Of a DNA stretch of 64,000 bases, positions 10,701 to 25,700 are shown piece after piece (position 1 is the stretch's first letter; every line of letters begins with the position of its first letter). Origin of the DNA: Manduca sexta (Eukaryota; Arthropoda; Insecta; Lepidoptera; Sphingidae); assembly GCF_014839805.1 (NCBI RefSeq), contig NC_051124.1:6758001-6822000 (forward strand). The letters are read 5' to 3'. The translations under genes were made by a program, and so were the position numbers. The notes under the pieces were generated by a model, which worked only from the letters and a program-made list of their open reading frames with translations, was not told the DNA's origin and ran no database searches.

Positions 10701-13700
10701 GGGTGTTGTACGGGAGAATCGTAGACCAGGAACCACCACAGAAAACACCATACGATACCAATCACTCCTGTAAGAAATGACGAGGCAATTATTACTTTGC
10801 GATAAATTAGTAATGGTTGATTTTCAATTGTCAGTTATAATATATTAACTACACAAGATATAAGCTATGACAAAATAAAGTAATATAACTTTTTTGTTAC
10901 TATAATCGTTATTTTGAATTATATTTTTTATCTGGTGATTGAAAAATCTACCCTAAGTATAATTGTAAAATATCTCTTTTCCAATAAATATTTTAAAAAT
11001 AAAATTCTTTAAGTAAGTCTCCTTAATGTACCAGACATTCAGATATGCAAAATGTATTCAGCACCTAATAAGACACCGTTTGCGGCCATTTGAAATCCTT
11101 TAAAATTTTCACGTCTTTCATATGATTACATTATTTTCTCCATAAATAACCATATCAAATGGCAACATTTGCACACGCCTCACGTGTCAATTAACTATGT
11201 AGAAATCTGTGGGTACAACCGGAATGGAATTTCAATAGAGGTACATAATATATGAAAGCAAATTTTGTAACACTCATACAACATAATCTTTCATTGTATT
11301 GAGTTTACGACTAATAAAATAGTGACTAATAGAATAGTGGTTTGCTAATAGAATGGCGGTTTGTTGTGCTCACATAAATATGCAATTGTATGATTGTTGA
11401 TCATATTGGTAGGTAGTTGATTTATGAATAGCTTAAGCGTGTTTTGTTACTTTGTTATTCGGACTGAAGTTTAAATTTGATTCATATCATAGCATAGTAG
11501 TATAAGGCTATTTGATCAATCAGCGAATTGCCGTCCATAAACAACATAGGTCTCCCCAATTGAGCGCCATCTATTCCGCTATTACGCAGTGCAGGTCTGC
11601 TACCTTTACTGTTATTCATTAGAATACATTTTATATATTTTTGTTTAAGGTTTCATCATCAGGTAACTAATCATTGTTTTATGTTAAACCTTAATAGCAT
11701 CTACAATATGTAGTCCTTTAACAAAGATTAATGACCTTGCTCCGAAGTAAAGACTAGGTTCTGCTTGCCATAATAACGTTCGATAAGCTATTATTTAATA
11801 GATACCTATACTATACTAATAACAATTAAACTCATGGAAAACTTGTTCATGAAAATAATTATTTTAAGTAATTAAGGTATTTTCGTATAATTTTTATTAT
11901 GACTACCACTTTTATAATTTGTAGATACTATAATTAGTATATAATACTAATTGTGAAAATACACTGTAACTAAATTATATTCTTAATTTGTAGTTAAACC
12001 TTGTCGTATTTTATTGTTTTTTACCGAAGCATAATTTAACTACATCTATTAGTTTTAGAAAAGCTCAGTACTTACTGTTAAATTACGTTTACGTTAATAT
12101 AAAGAGATGAGTATATATTAACAAACTCGGTATAAAGTTTTGTATAAAATTTGTCACAGATTTGATCTCAAAAAAAGCAGTAATTAAATTTTTTTATTAT
12201 ACTTGCTGCACATCGCGATTTCTAGTTTCAATGTTACCAGAAATTTCAATTTTTCATATCTTAGTGGTGACATACCAGGAACATAGAAGGCATAATCCCA
12301 TCCGAAGTTCTCGATGAGCGGCCCGGTGAGCGACCAGGTGACGACGGTGCCTATGGCGCCACCCAGCAGCGCACTCACGAACTTTCCTTTCTCAGCCGGC
12401 GGCGCCCAGTGCGCAACCAGAGCGTGCAGCGACGGAAACAAAAAACCCTGTAATATAATAACATATAAATAATCAATTATTATAATGTATGTAGTTGAAA
12501 TACATGGTACGGGCCTCCTACCTTCACATACCCTCAAAAATCATGGAGAATTTCATGGAGAATTTTGAGGGTAGGTGAAGTATGCAGGTTTCCACACGAT
12601 GTTTTCCTTACCATTAAAGCAAGCAATAATTCACAAAGTATACACCACATAACCTTAGAAAAGTCAGAAGTCGTGCCCTTGCGTTTTGAACCTGCGGACA
12701 TTCGTCTCGGCAGTCCGTTCTACTCCCAACTAAGCTATCGTCGTTTCGCCGCTAAACATAATCAATTATAATAATGTATTGTGGTGTGATTGAAATACAG
12801 CAAAAACCCTGTTAACCATGGTAATTTGGATCTCAATAATGTTCGTTTCCCCCCTTGGGTCCTCCATTTGATTCGACCCGTTTGTGGCACAAGTTGAAAA
12901 TCGTTTAATAAAATTCACAGTAACTTTGATATACATTTTTGAAGAGTAATTCGAGTAAAGAAAAATAAAATCGTCACGTTTTCTATTTAAATTCCATTAC
13001 AATCATCATTTATCCTAAATACTTAATTGGAAAATGATTACCGCGTATCTAAAACTACTTATTATTCATGCCCAAGTATTCTAATGGTTTATTCAGTTTT
13101 TAAGTTTGCCAACTAGAATATTCAAATCGTATAATACCCAATTTGTAAGATAAAAACAGTAGCCTCAATTCTATTGTTGTGTATAATTATCTTCTTTATA
13201 AAATAACGTTTTCACAGCTCATAATGAATACAAAACGGTGTGCCTCTGTGTAAATGTAATATCGAAACTCTTTAGATATGCTTTCCACGCGTGAATCAAT
13301 AAACATGACAAAATAATCGCAATTGACACAGGTGTATAAATTGTTACAGGAGACATGCCTGCCTACGCAACGACCGCATTGTTTTACGTCAAATGGACTA
13401 TTCCTTGTATTTATAAATAAGCATTGAATTATTGTTCAGTTCTCATAAATCGCTGTTCTGTTATTTATGAGACATGATTGAGATCTAAAGCGATGATTTC
13501 TTTACAAGTTCATTTGTTTCATAGAATTTAAACTTCTTTGAACACACAACAAAGACGCAATTTAGGTACAAATTTAGCGATTAGCGACAGTCATTGTTAC
13601 TTAAAATTTCATATAACATTACATCTAAATACCTCCTTTTTTATCAAAAAGTAAAATATTACACACATACTCACGATATTTTTGTAATCATAAGTTTTTA

Positions 13701-16700
13701 AACTTGTTTGGAAGATTTCCGTTTAATAAATGACTTAATTACATGTACACAGTGGGTAAATAATATTTACCAAACGAGTTTTTATTTAAAAATCGATCCT
13801 TGTGATGACGTAGAAGTTTCAAGTAAATGCTACGTAGTTAAAAACATAAGAATGTTTGAAACAATATTCTTTTTTTAATTCTTGGCATTAATAAATAAAA
13901 ATGAAATACCATGAAGTTATAAATCGTGGCAAAGATAGATCCACAATGTTCTGCTTATTCTGTAGTCTTCCGATATACATTTTTATGAAGCTAGAATTAT
14001 TAACCATTTACTATAGTCACCTTGAGGCGAATAGTTGAAGTGATTGCTTTGCAGTGTTTACGTGTATGTCCATATCGGTTACGTTGTTTGATACCAGCTC
14101 CATTCGATTAATGATGGAACATGAATATATTTTTTTAGTCGTCTGTTTCGATTTTAGTCAACACATAAAGAAAATATTTGTTTTTCTTGTTAGATACTTT
14201 AGAAATACACACTACATGTATGATCCAGGTAATATGTATGCATAAATAATACATTTGGATATGTTTGAACTAGAAAACCTCCAACAATATTTGACCGATC
14301 AATAAAAGTGATCAAAATTGATTTTAATAAGTATAATTTCATTTTATAACTGGTAGCAGTACAGTGCATTGAAGTGTCTACGTCGTCCACAAATCACTGT
14401 GAAAATTAATATAAAATATATATAAATCTAGTACATACTTTGTATATAATTGCATCGATTTCCGTACTATTGCTCATACAATAATCGGACGAATTGCATT
14501 TGAGAATTATAATAACCAATTCATTCACTTAGGTAATAGCTATATACTTATATATATACCTTTAATTCAAATTCTAAGCAAACTTCACTCATCTAAGATT
14601 TACTAGTATTTTAACTGCTAATTAATAAGAAAAAACCTGTGTCATTTCATTCAAATGATGAGCACACTGCATAATTAGAACCCGACAATGTCACAGCGCC
14701 GAGTCTCTCCAATTTACCTCGAGTTTCTAAGAAATTATGTCTTGGGTAACTTCTATAAGTGGTTTAAGGAATCCGGTTGATTATAATTAACTTCATGATT
14801 CCATGGATTTTTCACAACGCTACATGTAATTTAAGATATTTTTAAAGTAAAATTAACTGCCAGTGAAAATTACCTTTATGCCACGTTGGTAAGTTTTACT
14901 AAGATATTTTATTATTAAGTTTCAGGTGATATTGATATTAAACATTTTTATTTTTACGAATAGATTTTGAATTTTAGTCTGGCGTTCATGCTCTTTAATA
15001 TAAACGGCAATGTTATGTAACTATATTAGCCCCTGTTGTAGCCCACTTTGTGAGAAAAATTTGGGGGCTTCGGTCCTAAAGTATAAGAAATAAGAATCTA
15101 GGAAGTTCGATCACGTTTCCTAAAATGGATAGGGTGCAAGCAGTTTTAGACTAATCATATTATGAGCGCTATAATAAAAATTAACTAAAAATTTATCGGG
15201 TCAAGCTAGCATATTGAATTGTATAGACCAGCTATACTCTAAGTGTGTTCCGCGGAACCCTAGGGTTCCGTGATACCTCTGTCGGGGTTCCGCAAGAATT
15301 TAGAAAAAAAAAAATCAAAACACCTCTCTCAATAATAATTAGTAACTGTTACATTGTACTTTTATTATGCTGATTAATAAAAAATACACTTATAAAAACA
15401 ATTGTTTTATTGTAGGGTTCCATCAAGTATTTTGCTTCCCAAAAGGGTTCCGTCATTTAAAAAGTTTGAGAACCACTGGTATAGACAATATTTTTCACAG
15501 CAAAAATTAAACTCTAACACATTGAAAAACATTTCGTGCCTATCGTTATGAATTCATCGGTTAGTGTAAATAACAAGTATGTGTAAGTAATGTATCATTG
15601 TTCAACGAGATATGTGTTCTATCTATGTGAACTGTAGCATTGAATCAAAACTGTGCAATAAATCAATGTGTTGAAAGATGTACACAATATTTTTATCTTT
15701 ACTTGCATATACACATAATAAGCCTCGTTTCCCGAAAGTTGGACAAACGCATAATAAATGCATCTAGGGTTCATTGATCTTTATTCCCCAATAATTGGGC
15801 ACAAATTTCAATACTTATTATTCAAATTTGGAAACGCATTACAAATATTCGCCCAATCTTGGATCATAAAAACCCAGCACCTCAAAGCTAACCGTCCACG
15901 CACGTTAACACTGAAGATAATACGACTTTTTTGCTAATCATGTCTGACCATAATCACACCCAAAACAAAATTAACTAAAATCTCTTTAATTAAATGTAAT
16001 TAATGCTAAAAATATCAGGACATAGGTGTTTACGGTATGTCTGTGTAAGATCAAATTCTTACGGGTACATCCAAGATAACATCACTGAATACCCAGCAAA
16101 TATTCTCGGCAATACACATTAAGCTAAAAAAATGAACCAGCACCACAAAAATGCTAAGCCGATAGTAACCAATTCTTTCTCAGCGAACGTGTATAATCTG
16201 CCGCGTATTGTAAGTATATCTAGAGCACGAGTACGAGTAACCTTTTCTAGTGGCCTTTTTTTATGTCTCAACCAAGTTTTTAGTTGGAATACTTATTATA
16301 GGTGTCCCCGCAATATTTTGCCTAGTGCCACCACTGGCACGCCTGCCAATGTTCCACCATGATATAGAGCTGTATACTATTGACAGCCCAATGTCGTACT
16401 TAGTTTTGACACGTGCCATAATAAACTTTAATTTTTACTGAATAGGGTATTTGACTATGTTTGATTTTGTTTATTTTTTACTATGTAACAGCAATTAACA
16501 CAAAATAGAAGTTTTGCTGTGAAAACAGATTTAAAATTCGATAGCAAATGAAGCAGTAATTTAAATTTTAAATATTGCTACGTGTAAGAATGGGCGCGAA
16601 GTGGGGATATCGTTCCATCTCTTTCTTTCACACGCAGTGTAATGTCCGTTGACGTCACATGCAAGTATCGTCCCTTTTCTGTTTTTTGACATTTACCCCT

Positions 16701-19700
16701 ACTACCTAATTTCAATGGTTTGTTTCTTGTATATTTTTAACCAGATTTCAATGATTTCTTCTGTTTTAGAATTGATACGACGTACATATTTTATAAAAGT
16801 TATAAATAAAAATAAGTCCAATACCCTATTACAAACGGAATAAAATTGTTAATCAACGTGGTGTTTATTTCCTAGTGAAGCGGGTCAAGGAAGTAAGTTA
16901 CTAGGACTATTTACTGTCTGAATGGATTGATATATTAAGTCTTTATGGTCGCTTGGATTCCTTCTGTAAAGGCCACATTAAGTGGCGATTCTATATCCTG
17001 ACGAGTTAACGTTGCTCCGCTACTTTCACATAATTACTTTCCACGTCTATTTTTAGACCTGACATTATCTAAATTGTTGGAGGCGCCACACGAATGTTTC
17101 ATTTTAGATATATGCATAAAATTGTCTTACTGTTTTAACTACTATTAAAGGAGAAGTGCGTGTAATTATTTGTTATCAAAGGAATGAGGCTACGACAGGC
17201 CGACATAATTTTAACAATTTCTATAGATTCAAAATTATCAGACGTTTTCTGTCAAATGCCTAACGAACAAAACAAAATTCAAAAAGTCCAGGACAAATTG
17301 AAGTTCTGTCCGTCAATGATAGGTACATACAACTCAAGCTTATTAAACCTTAACAATTTCCAAAAATCCAAAATCCAATCTGTAAAATAAATAAATATAG
17401 CTAAAATTCAAAAATGATTACACACCGCAGCCAATCCAATTACGAATCTCACAGCCACCAGCACCATGTAGTGTAGTTTGGCCGCTTGGGGACTGATTAG
17501 TGTCAGCACAGCACTAATCAGCATCGTGATGAACACCAGCTTGCGCGGACCCCAGAACTCAGCCGCGGTCCCGCTCACCAAACACGTGATAGCGTAACCC
17601 CAGAAATAGCCAGATAGCACGTACGCTTGCTCTTGAGTTGTCCATGTGAACGTCACCACTCCCTCTGGCTGCAAACAATAAGGTTATGTATAAACATACA
17701 TAGATATTATCGCCTCAGTGGCGTAGTTGTATAACGGTACGCCTGCAATGCTGTACGCACGTACACACACACGCATTTATCCCCGAAGGGGTAGGCAGAA
17801 AAGCAGCTGGTGCCCCCACTTTCCGCCGTGTTTCCTCCGTCCCATGATGTGGTAGGGGGGCGAGCCTATCGGCATATCGGACGCTAATTCCAGACTCCGG
17901 GCTGGTACTAAATAGAAAAACCCTATATCACTTGGCCCGACCCCGGGATCAAACCCGGAACTCTACTAATTAATAACATGCGTTTCGGCTAGCGCTATTG
18001 TGCAACTGTAGTTTCGTAGCCTGCGCAGTAGCGTCTACAACGAAATACTCATAGGCAAGTTAAAGCTGAAAGCGCGGGTATGTGCAATGCTTATACTTCC
18101 CACGTAATGACAACTATGTATATAGATATGTCACCTGCATGTTAATTATAAATTATAATTAATACAGTTACGAATGTCCCTGATATAGTAGTCCAACCAG
18201 TTATTGTTTAAATGCACAGATTATCACCAATTGAATGTATTGAAATTTATCTGTGTTGTCTAGGTTAGGCTTTCCAGAAATTATAGACATTTTTTCTTGT
18301 ACCCTGTGGGTTTTATTAAAATTTATATGACCTGTTCCATCAACGTCTACGTGGTTAGAGTTGCGCACAAAATTAGACTAGCATTTAAGAACTGTTATTC
18401 CTGTATGATATATTACAAGCTTTTATTCCCAGAGGGCTAGGTGGAGAAGCAGCTGGTACAATTACACTCATACATCTTAACTAACAACATTAAACCTCGT
18501 AAGTTGACACATTATTTTGTATCATTATATGTAAGGATTTTTTATTTAATACGTTGTATAATGTAATATGTGTATAGTTTTTTAAAATAAAAACAAAAAC
18601 GAAACATTGATTCGACCTATAACATTATAAGCGGTAGCGCGGGATTTTCCGTCCGTTTCGGAACATTAAAACATTTTATATTATGATATGCATTTTTTTC
18701 GCTAGCTCCTAGTTTCTTGTTGAAAAAATGCAATAATTTACCAAGGATGTAACAAGAATTAGCTTTTTTAAGGTGACAATTATCCCGAATTTTTGCCATA
18801 GGTAATAATAATTTATTGATGACAACTCGTATCATTGGATTCAATGCAGGTAATTTAATATTTCTTCTTATAAAATCGGTAAACATGCCTTGAGATATTA
18901 TGGTAGGCTATATTATACTGAGTACATACGTCAATACCATCACACACTTTTAACTTTTTCAAAGGTGCGCGCAGTGGTGAAACACACCCATAGGGAGCGT
19001 TGCTATTTACCAGCCACAATTCCAAACTCCCGACTGATAATGAACAGGAAAACATATAATATCGCTTTGCCCGTAATTCGAACCCAAGAAGACAGAGCTT
19101 GCAGCATAATATATTTATTTATTTTGTAACGTAGTTGTGCATAGAAGTATATTGTGCTTACCTGGCGCAGTTCTCGCTTGGTGACGATTGTTGCGTTGTA
19201 TAACGAACTATCGTTGGTCACGATGGCCTTGCATTCGCTTTTCACCCTGTGAATAACAATGAAAATTAAATTGAGCACAACAATTTTATCTGTAGCAATA
19301 CCAATCTATTAAGGTCGTATACTCGATTTGTTCGTGTTTTTCTTGCCTTGCCTGATATAGCGGATGGAAACATATCGAACTCCTAATGTTGGATATATTG
19401 AAACAGTAAAATAAAACTAAAATCTTCTCTTGCACGTAGCAAAAGAGCGTATACGGAATACGGAAATACGCACCATCGCAAGTATTTGTTATTATCATAT
19501 CAAAACAACAACAAAAAACAGTAGGTTTTTTACACATTCCATATACGCAAACATGTATCTAGTTAAACGACGCGTACAATAGTACAGTCAGCCACAGAAG
19601 TAGCTGAACTACAAACCGCTTGTACACATTAATTTTAATCGAAATATTATTTAACTGTATCTAAAATAAAAAAAAATCCACTGAGGTTTATATTAGTGGA

Positions 19701-22700
19701 TTGTTAACACGGACACAACAGTTAAAGGCAATGTAAAACTTCGAATTTATTCAACTACTTTTATGACTGACTGTACATACTGATTGAATTCCACTCTTTA
19801 CGATGTCTCGACTAATCTCTTGTCTCGGACAATGGCACACATTGACACCTATATAGCCAATCGTTCAATTTACGAATACAAGTTTTGCAATCAGTAAACT
19901 TTCTAAGAAAAGCGTTGTGTTGCAGTTTATTACGTATATTCCGTATGAAACCACTCAAGCACGTGTATGGACACGCGTATCGAACTGTGATGCGAGGTAA
20001 TTTACAACTAGCATGAAAGGCGAACTCACGTGTACCTAACTGCGAAAGAATTAAACATAAAATTATAACTTGATGACATTCAAAGAAGAAATAATGCATA
20101 TTGGCTTTAGAAATGTCAATCATATTAAGTTAAATATTATTTTAGACTTTCCGTTTAGAAATTGTGTATATTAGATAACAATAATTATGCGCCGGAAAGT
20201 TAAAAATTTGTAAATTTTTCCATACCTGTCTTACTCTATAAACAACCGATGCATTTCATTAAGATATAGGCAAAATAAGAACCCAATCTTTAGGTATATA
20301 TTCCTTAAATTATTTTGTTTATAATGTAGCTCAATGATTCTTAATGATTTCTTATATTGAATGAATTTTTGATGTCATAAAATTAATAATATGGTTGTTT
20401 TACTTAGACAAGATAAAATAGGTAACAATGAAAAATTTTTGCACGATGTTTGTTTTACTTAGACAAGATAAAATAGGTAACAATGAAAAATTTTTGCACG
20501 ATGTTTCATTCCAATAACAATAACATATGCATCAATAATATAAATAAGCAGATTTTGCAAAATGACACTACGGTAAATATATTTTAGCTGTGGTTTTTCC
20601 GACGTTAATGCTACATTTTAATGATTATTTCCTTATGTTTTAGGATATCTGTATAATTTATTCTAATTCCAAAGTCACATTATAGTTATATAACTACTAA
20701 CGTTTAGTCTCAAATTAATTTAATACTCGATGCTAAACTAAATTTCCGTATAGTTCCGTCTAACATTAATTGTTAATACTTGTCGAGAAACGCTGTTTCG
20801 GTTTCTAGTATGTGTAAGTCTCTTCTACTATCACTTTCACTCTTCGTAATTTTGATTTCTTCTCAAAACTTCACCGGACTTGTTATTAGTTATGCTACAT
20901 TTTATTTTTTAAATCGAACACTGTAATTTCGACAATAACGTGCAACGGAACACATGAAAGTATATAAACTGACTCAAAACACAATAAAATTCGCTTTTAT
21001 TTATCTTGTTATTACACAGATACTTCAGCGAGGAAGAATTTCGATTATATTCATATATTTGTTACTGTACCTTGCTTGTGTGTATCTATATTTGACTCAA
21101 TGCGAACTATATATCTACAGAACTTTTTTGTTTGTTACAAGATTTTACCTTTTGAGATAATATATAGAAATGGCAGTTATTTTGCTCATTATGTTTTTCA
21201 GAGGATTGTATTACAGCTTAGCGATTTCCCATTGTTTTAATCTCTACGCTTCCAACAAGATTATGATTATTTAGATGCTCTTTTATAAAGATATTTTAAG
21301 CTCTTACAATCCCAAAAAGAACGTATTAATTCTACATCATTTTTTATGAAAGAGAGCTCTTAGAAAGGTAAAAAAAATTAAAAAACTCATTTTTATATTA
21401 ATTATTCTGCTACCTCGCCTTGCGTCTTATATTACTCCAATGTGGAGTTGGGACCCTTGTTTCGAAATATGTTGCAAATAAACTTTGCCTTAGTTTTTAT
21501 AAACGTTCGTCTGGCTAACGTCGACTCGAGGATCTAATTTTGAGCAATTCATCTTAGCCCCATGATTAGCCCCATGATTAGCCACATGATGTCCACTGAT
21601 GAAATAATGAATTAATATTAGAACACTAAGTTTTTTTTCCGTCCTGGAATTCGAAGTCAAGACCTCCCCGTGCACACTCCATATACCTACGCTATCACTA
21701 GACCAAGGAAGCAAGAATCATCGTCTTATTATCATTATTTGATTATAAGCATATAAGATTTACATTTAAGTTTTATTCATAAACATAGCGATAACTCGTT
21801 CTAAGGCTGTACTAGCTTCATCATTATTTAAAAGATGTTAATAAATTATAATTTTATTACGAACTTTTTATTAAATAATATTAAAAAACGAAACTAACGA
21901 TACTGTGTGCGTCTCATCGGGCACCATAGCGATGATGTTGACGCTCATGTTGACCCTCATCATGTAGTTGACCCAGCACGCGAAGAACATCATGACGGCC
22001 ACGTTGAACCGCGCCGGCACCACATCTGTTGCCAAATATAATAACATTAAAATCATATAAACAACATCTCACTAAACACAAAATTGAGAGACCTTTCACG
22101 TTCCTAGAATTCGCATAAATTCAATAAAGCTATATTTTTCCTCAACAATTTGCATGTAAATTTTAAATCAATGGCACATTGGTATCATGTAGGTATTCAT
22201 TTTCATACGTTTATTTCAAGTATATATAATAGATAATGGGACGTATAGTATCTATTGTGAATGCGGAAAGAGTAATGAGTTTTTGACTTTAGCAAATAAC
22301 AGATGCCAAGAATGCTCGACCTCGTAGGAACCTGTAAATGTTCGCGGAAGATAAACTTTCGAATACAATGTCAATACCGCCGAGCCGGTTGACAAACATT
22401 AGGCTAGCGGTTCATGGCACCGAACATATCTGTACTGGATAACTAGAAATACCATGATTAAAAACAAATTGGGACGACGTGAAAGCGAAAGCAGAAGCTT
22501 GACATATTGAGACGCTGATCTAGTTCAGCGAGCCGAAATAATGTGATAGGATGCAAGTGAAATGAATTGAACAGATGACGGGTGCAACCGAGCGTGCAGA
22601 CAAACTTAATTACATTGCCATCAAAGGGAAATTGATAACCAATCTCAAAGCAGGTTAAAATATTCGTTACGTGCAAAAAATTGTGTTTTTATCGTGTGAC

Positions 22701-25700
22701 CTCAAAACTCGTTGGACAGATACCTCGCGATGGCACCAACCTCCATTTGTAAGCACGATATTGAGAGAATCTCAATGTTTTTTGTTAAGCTTGACCTCAT
22801 ACAACCGTAAAGGTTGAATGATGTTGGATCGGTGAAGTAGGTTTATCAACCGCGCCCGGTAGAATAAATTTGTACCCATGACAAGGGATTTTGCAATAGT
22901 ACGTGTTATACGGGCGATAATTATAGCAGTTAATTACGCCATGTAAATAAATAGCTTTTTTAAACGCAAAATTATGCATATTTTGTTAATTTCTGTAGTG
23001 GTTTTCAAATATAACTTTGCTCTATGATGTATTGTGTTAATATTATAGATGTAAACGTAAGTATTGCCTATATTTATCGGTTGGTTGTTTTCGCAACTAA
23101 CCCACGGTATAACCTATACATTAGTCTAATAGAATTTACGTCAATAAGAACTCAAAGGGCAGAAAGACCAAATTATTTAGCGATAATAGGATTACTGATG
23201 TTTGTAACGAACTCCATAAGCCGCTTCAAACCGGTCTAAATGTTTGATAAAATGTATTCAAATAACATTCGCGATAAAAATCAGTCGCGGTGTAATAACA
23301 TTATTTTATTGGTAAAGTAATTAAATTATATGTAACTAAAAACTGGCGCTTTAAATTGATTAATTAAATATCTAAATATTAAAAAGGGCACTAATTGTCC
23401 GAATGAAAAAGTCAAATATCACAAAAATTATGTAGCTTTTTAATGTTCTTAACAACTGATGGAAGGTGTACTAAAGGCTTCGGATGAGATACCAACACAT
23501 AGTAAAATCTTTCTATACTCAGTAATTACTTGTTAAATACTTATCACACTGGCGATGTACCAGCAAGTTACTAGCGAGGCAAATAGTGACTTGAAATTCA
23601 ACCTATAATTACACCTTTTTTATTTCTGTATCTGAGGCTCCGATTGTATATTCTATTGAACAAAAAATACACTTTAGAATCATATCATATCTAAAAATAT
23701 TATATGTAGTCATAACTATGTAAAAAAGCAAACCAATAATAGCTATCTTAACGTTTTCATACACGAAAAAAATTGCCATATTGATTTCTTAAGTTTACGC
23801 AAATGTTAGACATTAAAATTAAAGTATTTTTCGGATTTTATCGCGGTTTTTATATTTTAATTTTCTCTCAATGTTTTGAAGACTTCGCAGCCTTGGTGGT
23901 CACAGGGAGGACTTGACCATGGGCGGAATTATCCATATTGTCAAACAAAGGCGCACGAAGGCCAATTTGCAGGGAAATCTCATCTATACTTGCTATTATA
24001 TAGAGCTGAAGAGTTTGCTAGTATATTTTTGTGTTTGAACGCACTAATTGTAAAATTATTTTAATGTTGGATAGCCCATTTATCAAGGAGCGCTATAATA
24101 GGCTATTTAACATTACGCTATGACCAATTAAAGTGTAGCATCAATGAAAAATGTCGCAAAAACCGGGAAAATTTATCCCTTTTGACAACTTTCGTTTTTT
24201 TGCGCTGCGTAAACAGTTAAAGTTACGTAATAATCGTGAGTGACGGAATTATTCCTTCAAATAGTTCTAAAAAATATTTTATAAATCAAAGACCCACGAC
24301 GCATCTGTCTGCCTGTCTGAACGCGATGTATTCAAAAAGTACCCAACGTAATTAAATGAAATTTAACTTTAAGATAGTTTGACGCCCTGGGTAGGATAGA
24401 GGCTACTTTCTATCCAGGGAAAAAATATAGCGTGACCTTTTTTTTAAAGTTAGTTTACAATATACATAAACGAAAGTTCGAAGAAATAATTGCTTACTAA
24501 TTTAATATAATGCGATATTATTTTTCAAATATCCTAACAGTCATATTATAGTTATTCGATTCAAGATAAGGCTGTCGACATACACTTATCCAGCATACAA
24601 AATCCAGATAACTTTTTTGTTTGTCATCTCTCGTTTTGTAAACTTCGTATTAAATCCCAAATATATTTTATCAGCATAATCGACAAGCCATCTTTTAGTA
24701 TCCATACTGTCCTTGTCAAAGTATCTTTGAATATGTCATACTTATCATCCATACCCAGTTATTATTTCTTTTATGTGCTAATCATCGGTGGGATGAGGCT
24801 TGTGGTAAATGTGGGCAGGAATCCTGACATTGTCACAAGCCATTATTTGTTACGTGTTCATTGTGTTGAATCTTTGACATACTACTTAGACATACCTACT
24901 ATTGTTCGGGTAATTGCTATGGATCATAGATCATAATTTGCAATCCGGTTAGTACGACACCAGCCAGGTATACAAAAATTCTGTACACTTGGGTGTGGTA
25001 AGCGATTTTGAATTTAGTACGTTATTTATAAGATCTCTTTTAAATTAAATTACTGGCTTTTATAACTTGGACTTGGTCCTGCTGCTAAAAATTTCCAGAC
25101 TGTCATTTTGGATGCGACCTCAATCCTGAGTATTATATTTAAATTTTATTGCAATTCAGTAATATAAATATTTTATGGACGAGTTAATTAAAATAACTAA
25201 TCGAAGAGACGTAGTATATGTAAACAAACCCGAGTCGGCAATAATGTATTCTCTCACTTTCGCTAGCATTCGTTCCGTGACTTTTCTAATATTTATATTT
25301 TTTGGCCTTTTCTGATGATTCCAAACCTATAAAATAAATAAAAGTAAATAAATTTGCCATAATACTTAACATCTTTAAACTTCTCAAATTATAATTTAAT
25401 ATGTGTGCGGAATTCGTACAATTCTGCCATTAACGAATTGCGTCTTCTATTATAACAGTTTGCTAGTGTGTCAAAATACGAAAGGTAGTAAAGCTCGCTC
25501 TTTAACCATTATCAGAAAATGCTCACTTCGCTCCCTCATCTTGCCAAATTTTTATCAACTTTCTTACGAGGATATTCCAGGCCACTTAGCCGTAACTGTT
25601 AACACAGCCATTAAACTTATAAAAACGTCGAGGATCACAAGCGCCCAAATATGGTATCAATATATTTATTAATTTTCGTACGTAGCTCCGCCAGTGAAAA

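Noticed and set aside
24795..24841. Inverted repeat GGCTTGTG...CACAAGCC
   Set aside because: Only 8-bp arms with a long loop. Too weak to claim an element or structured RNA.
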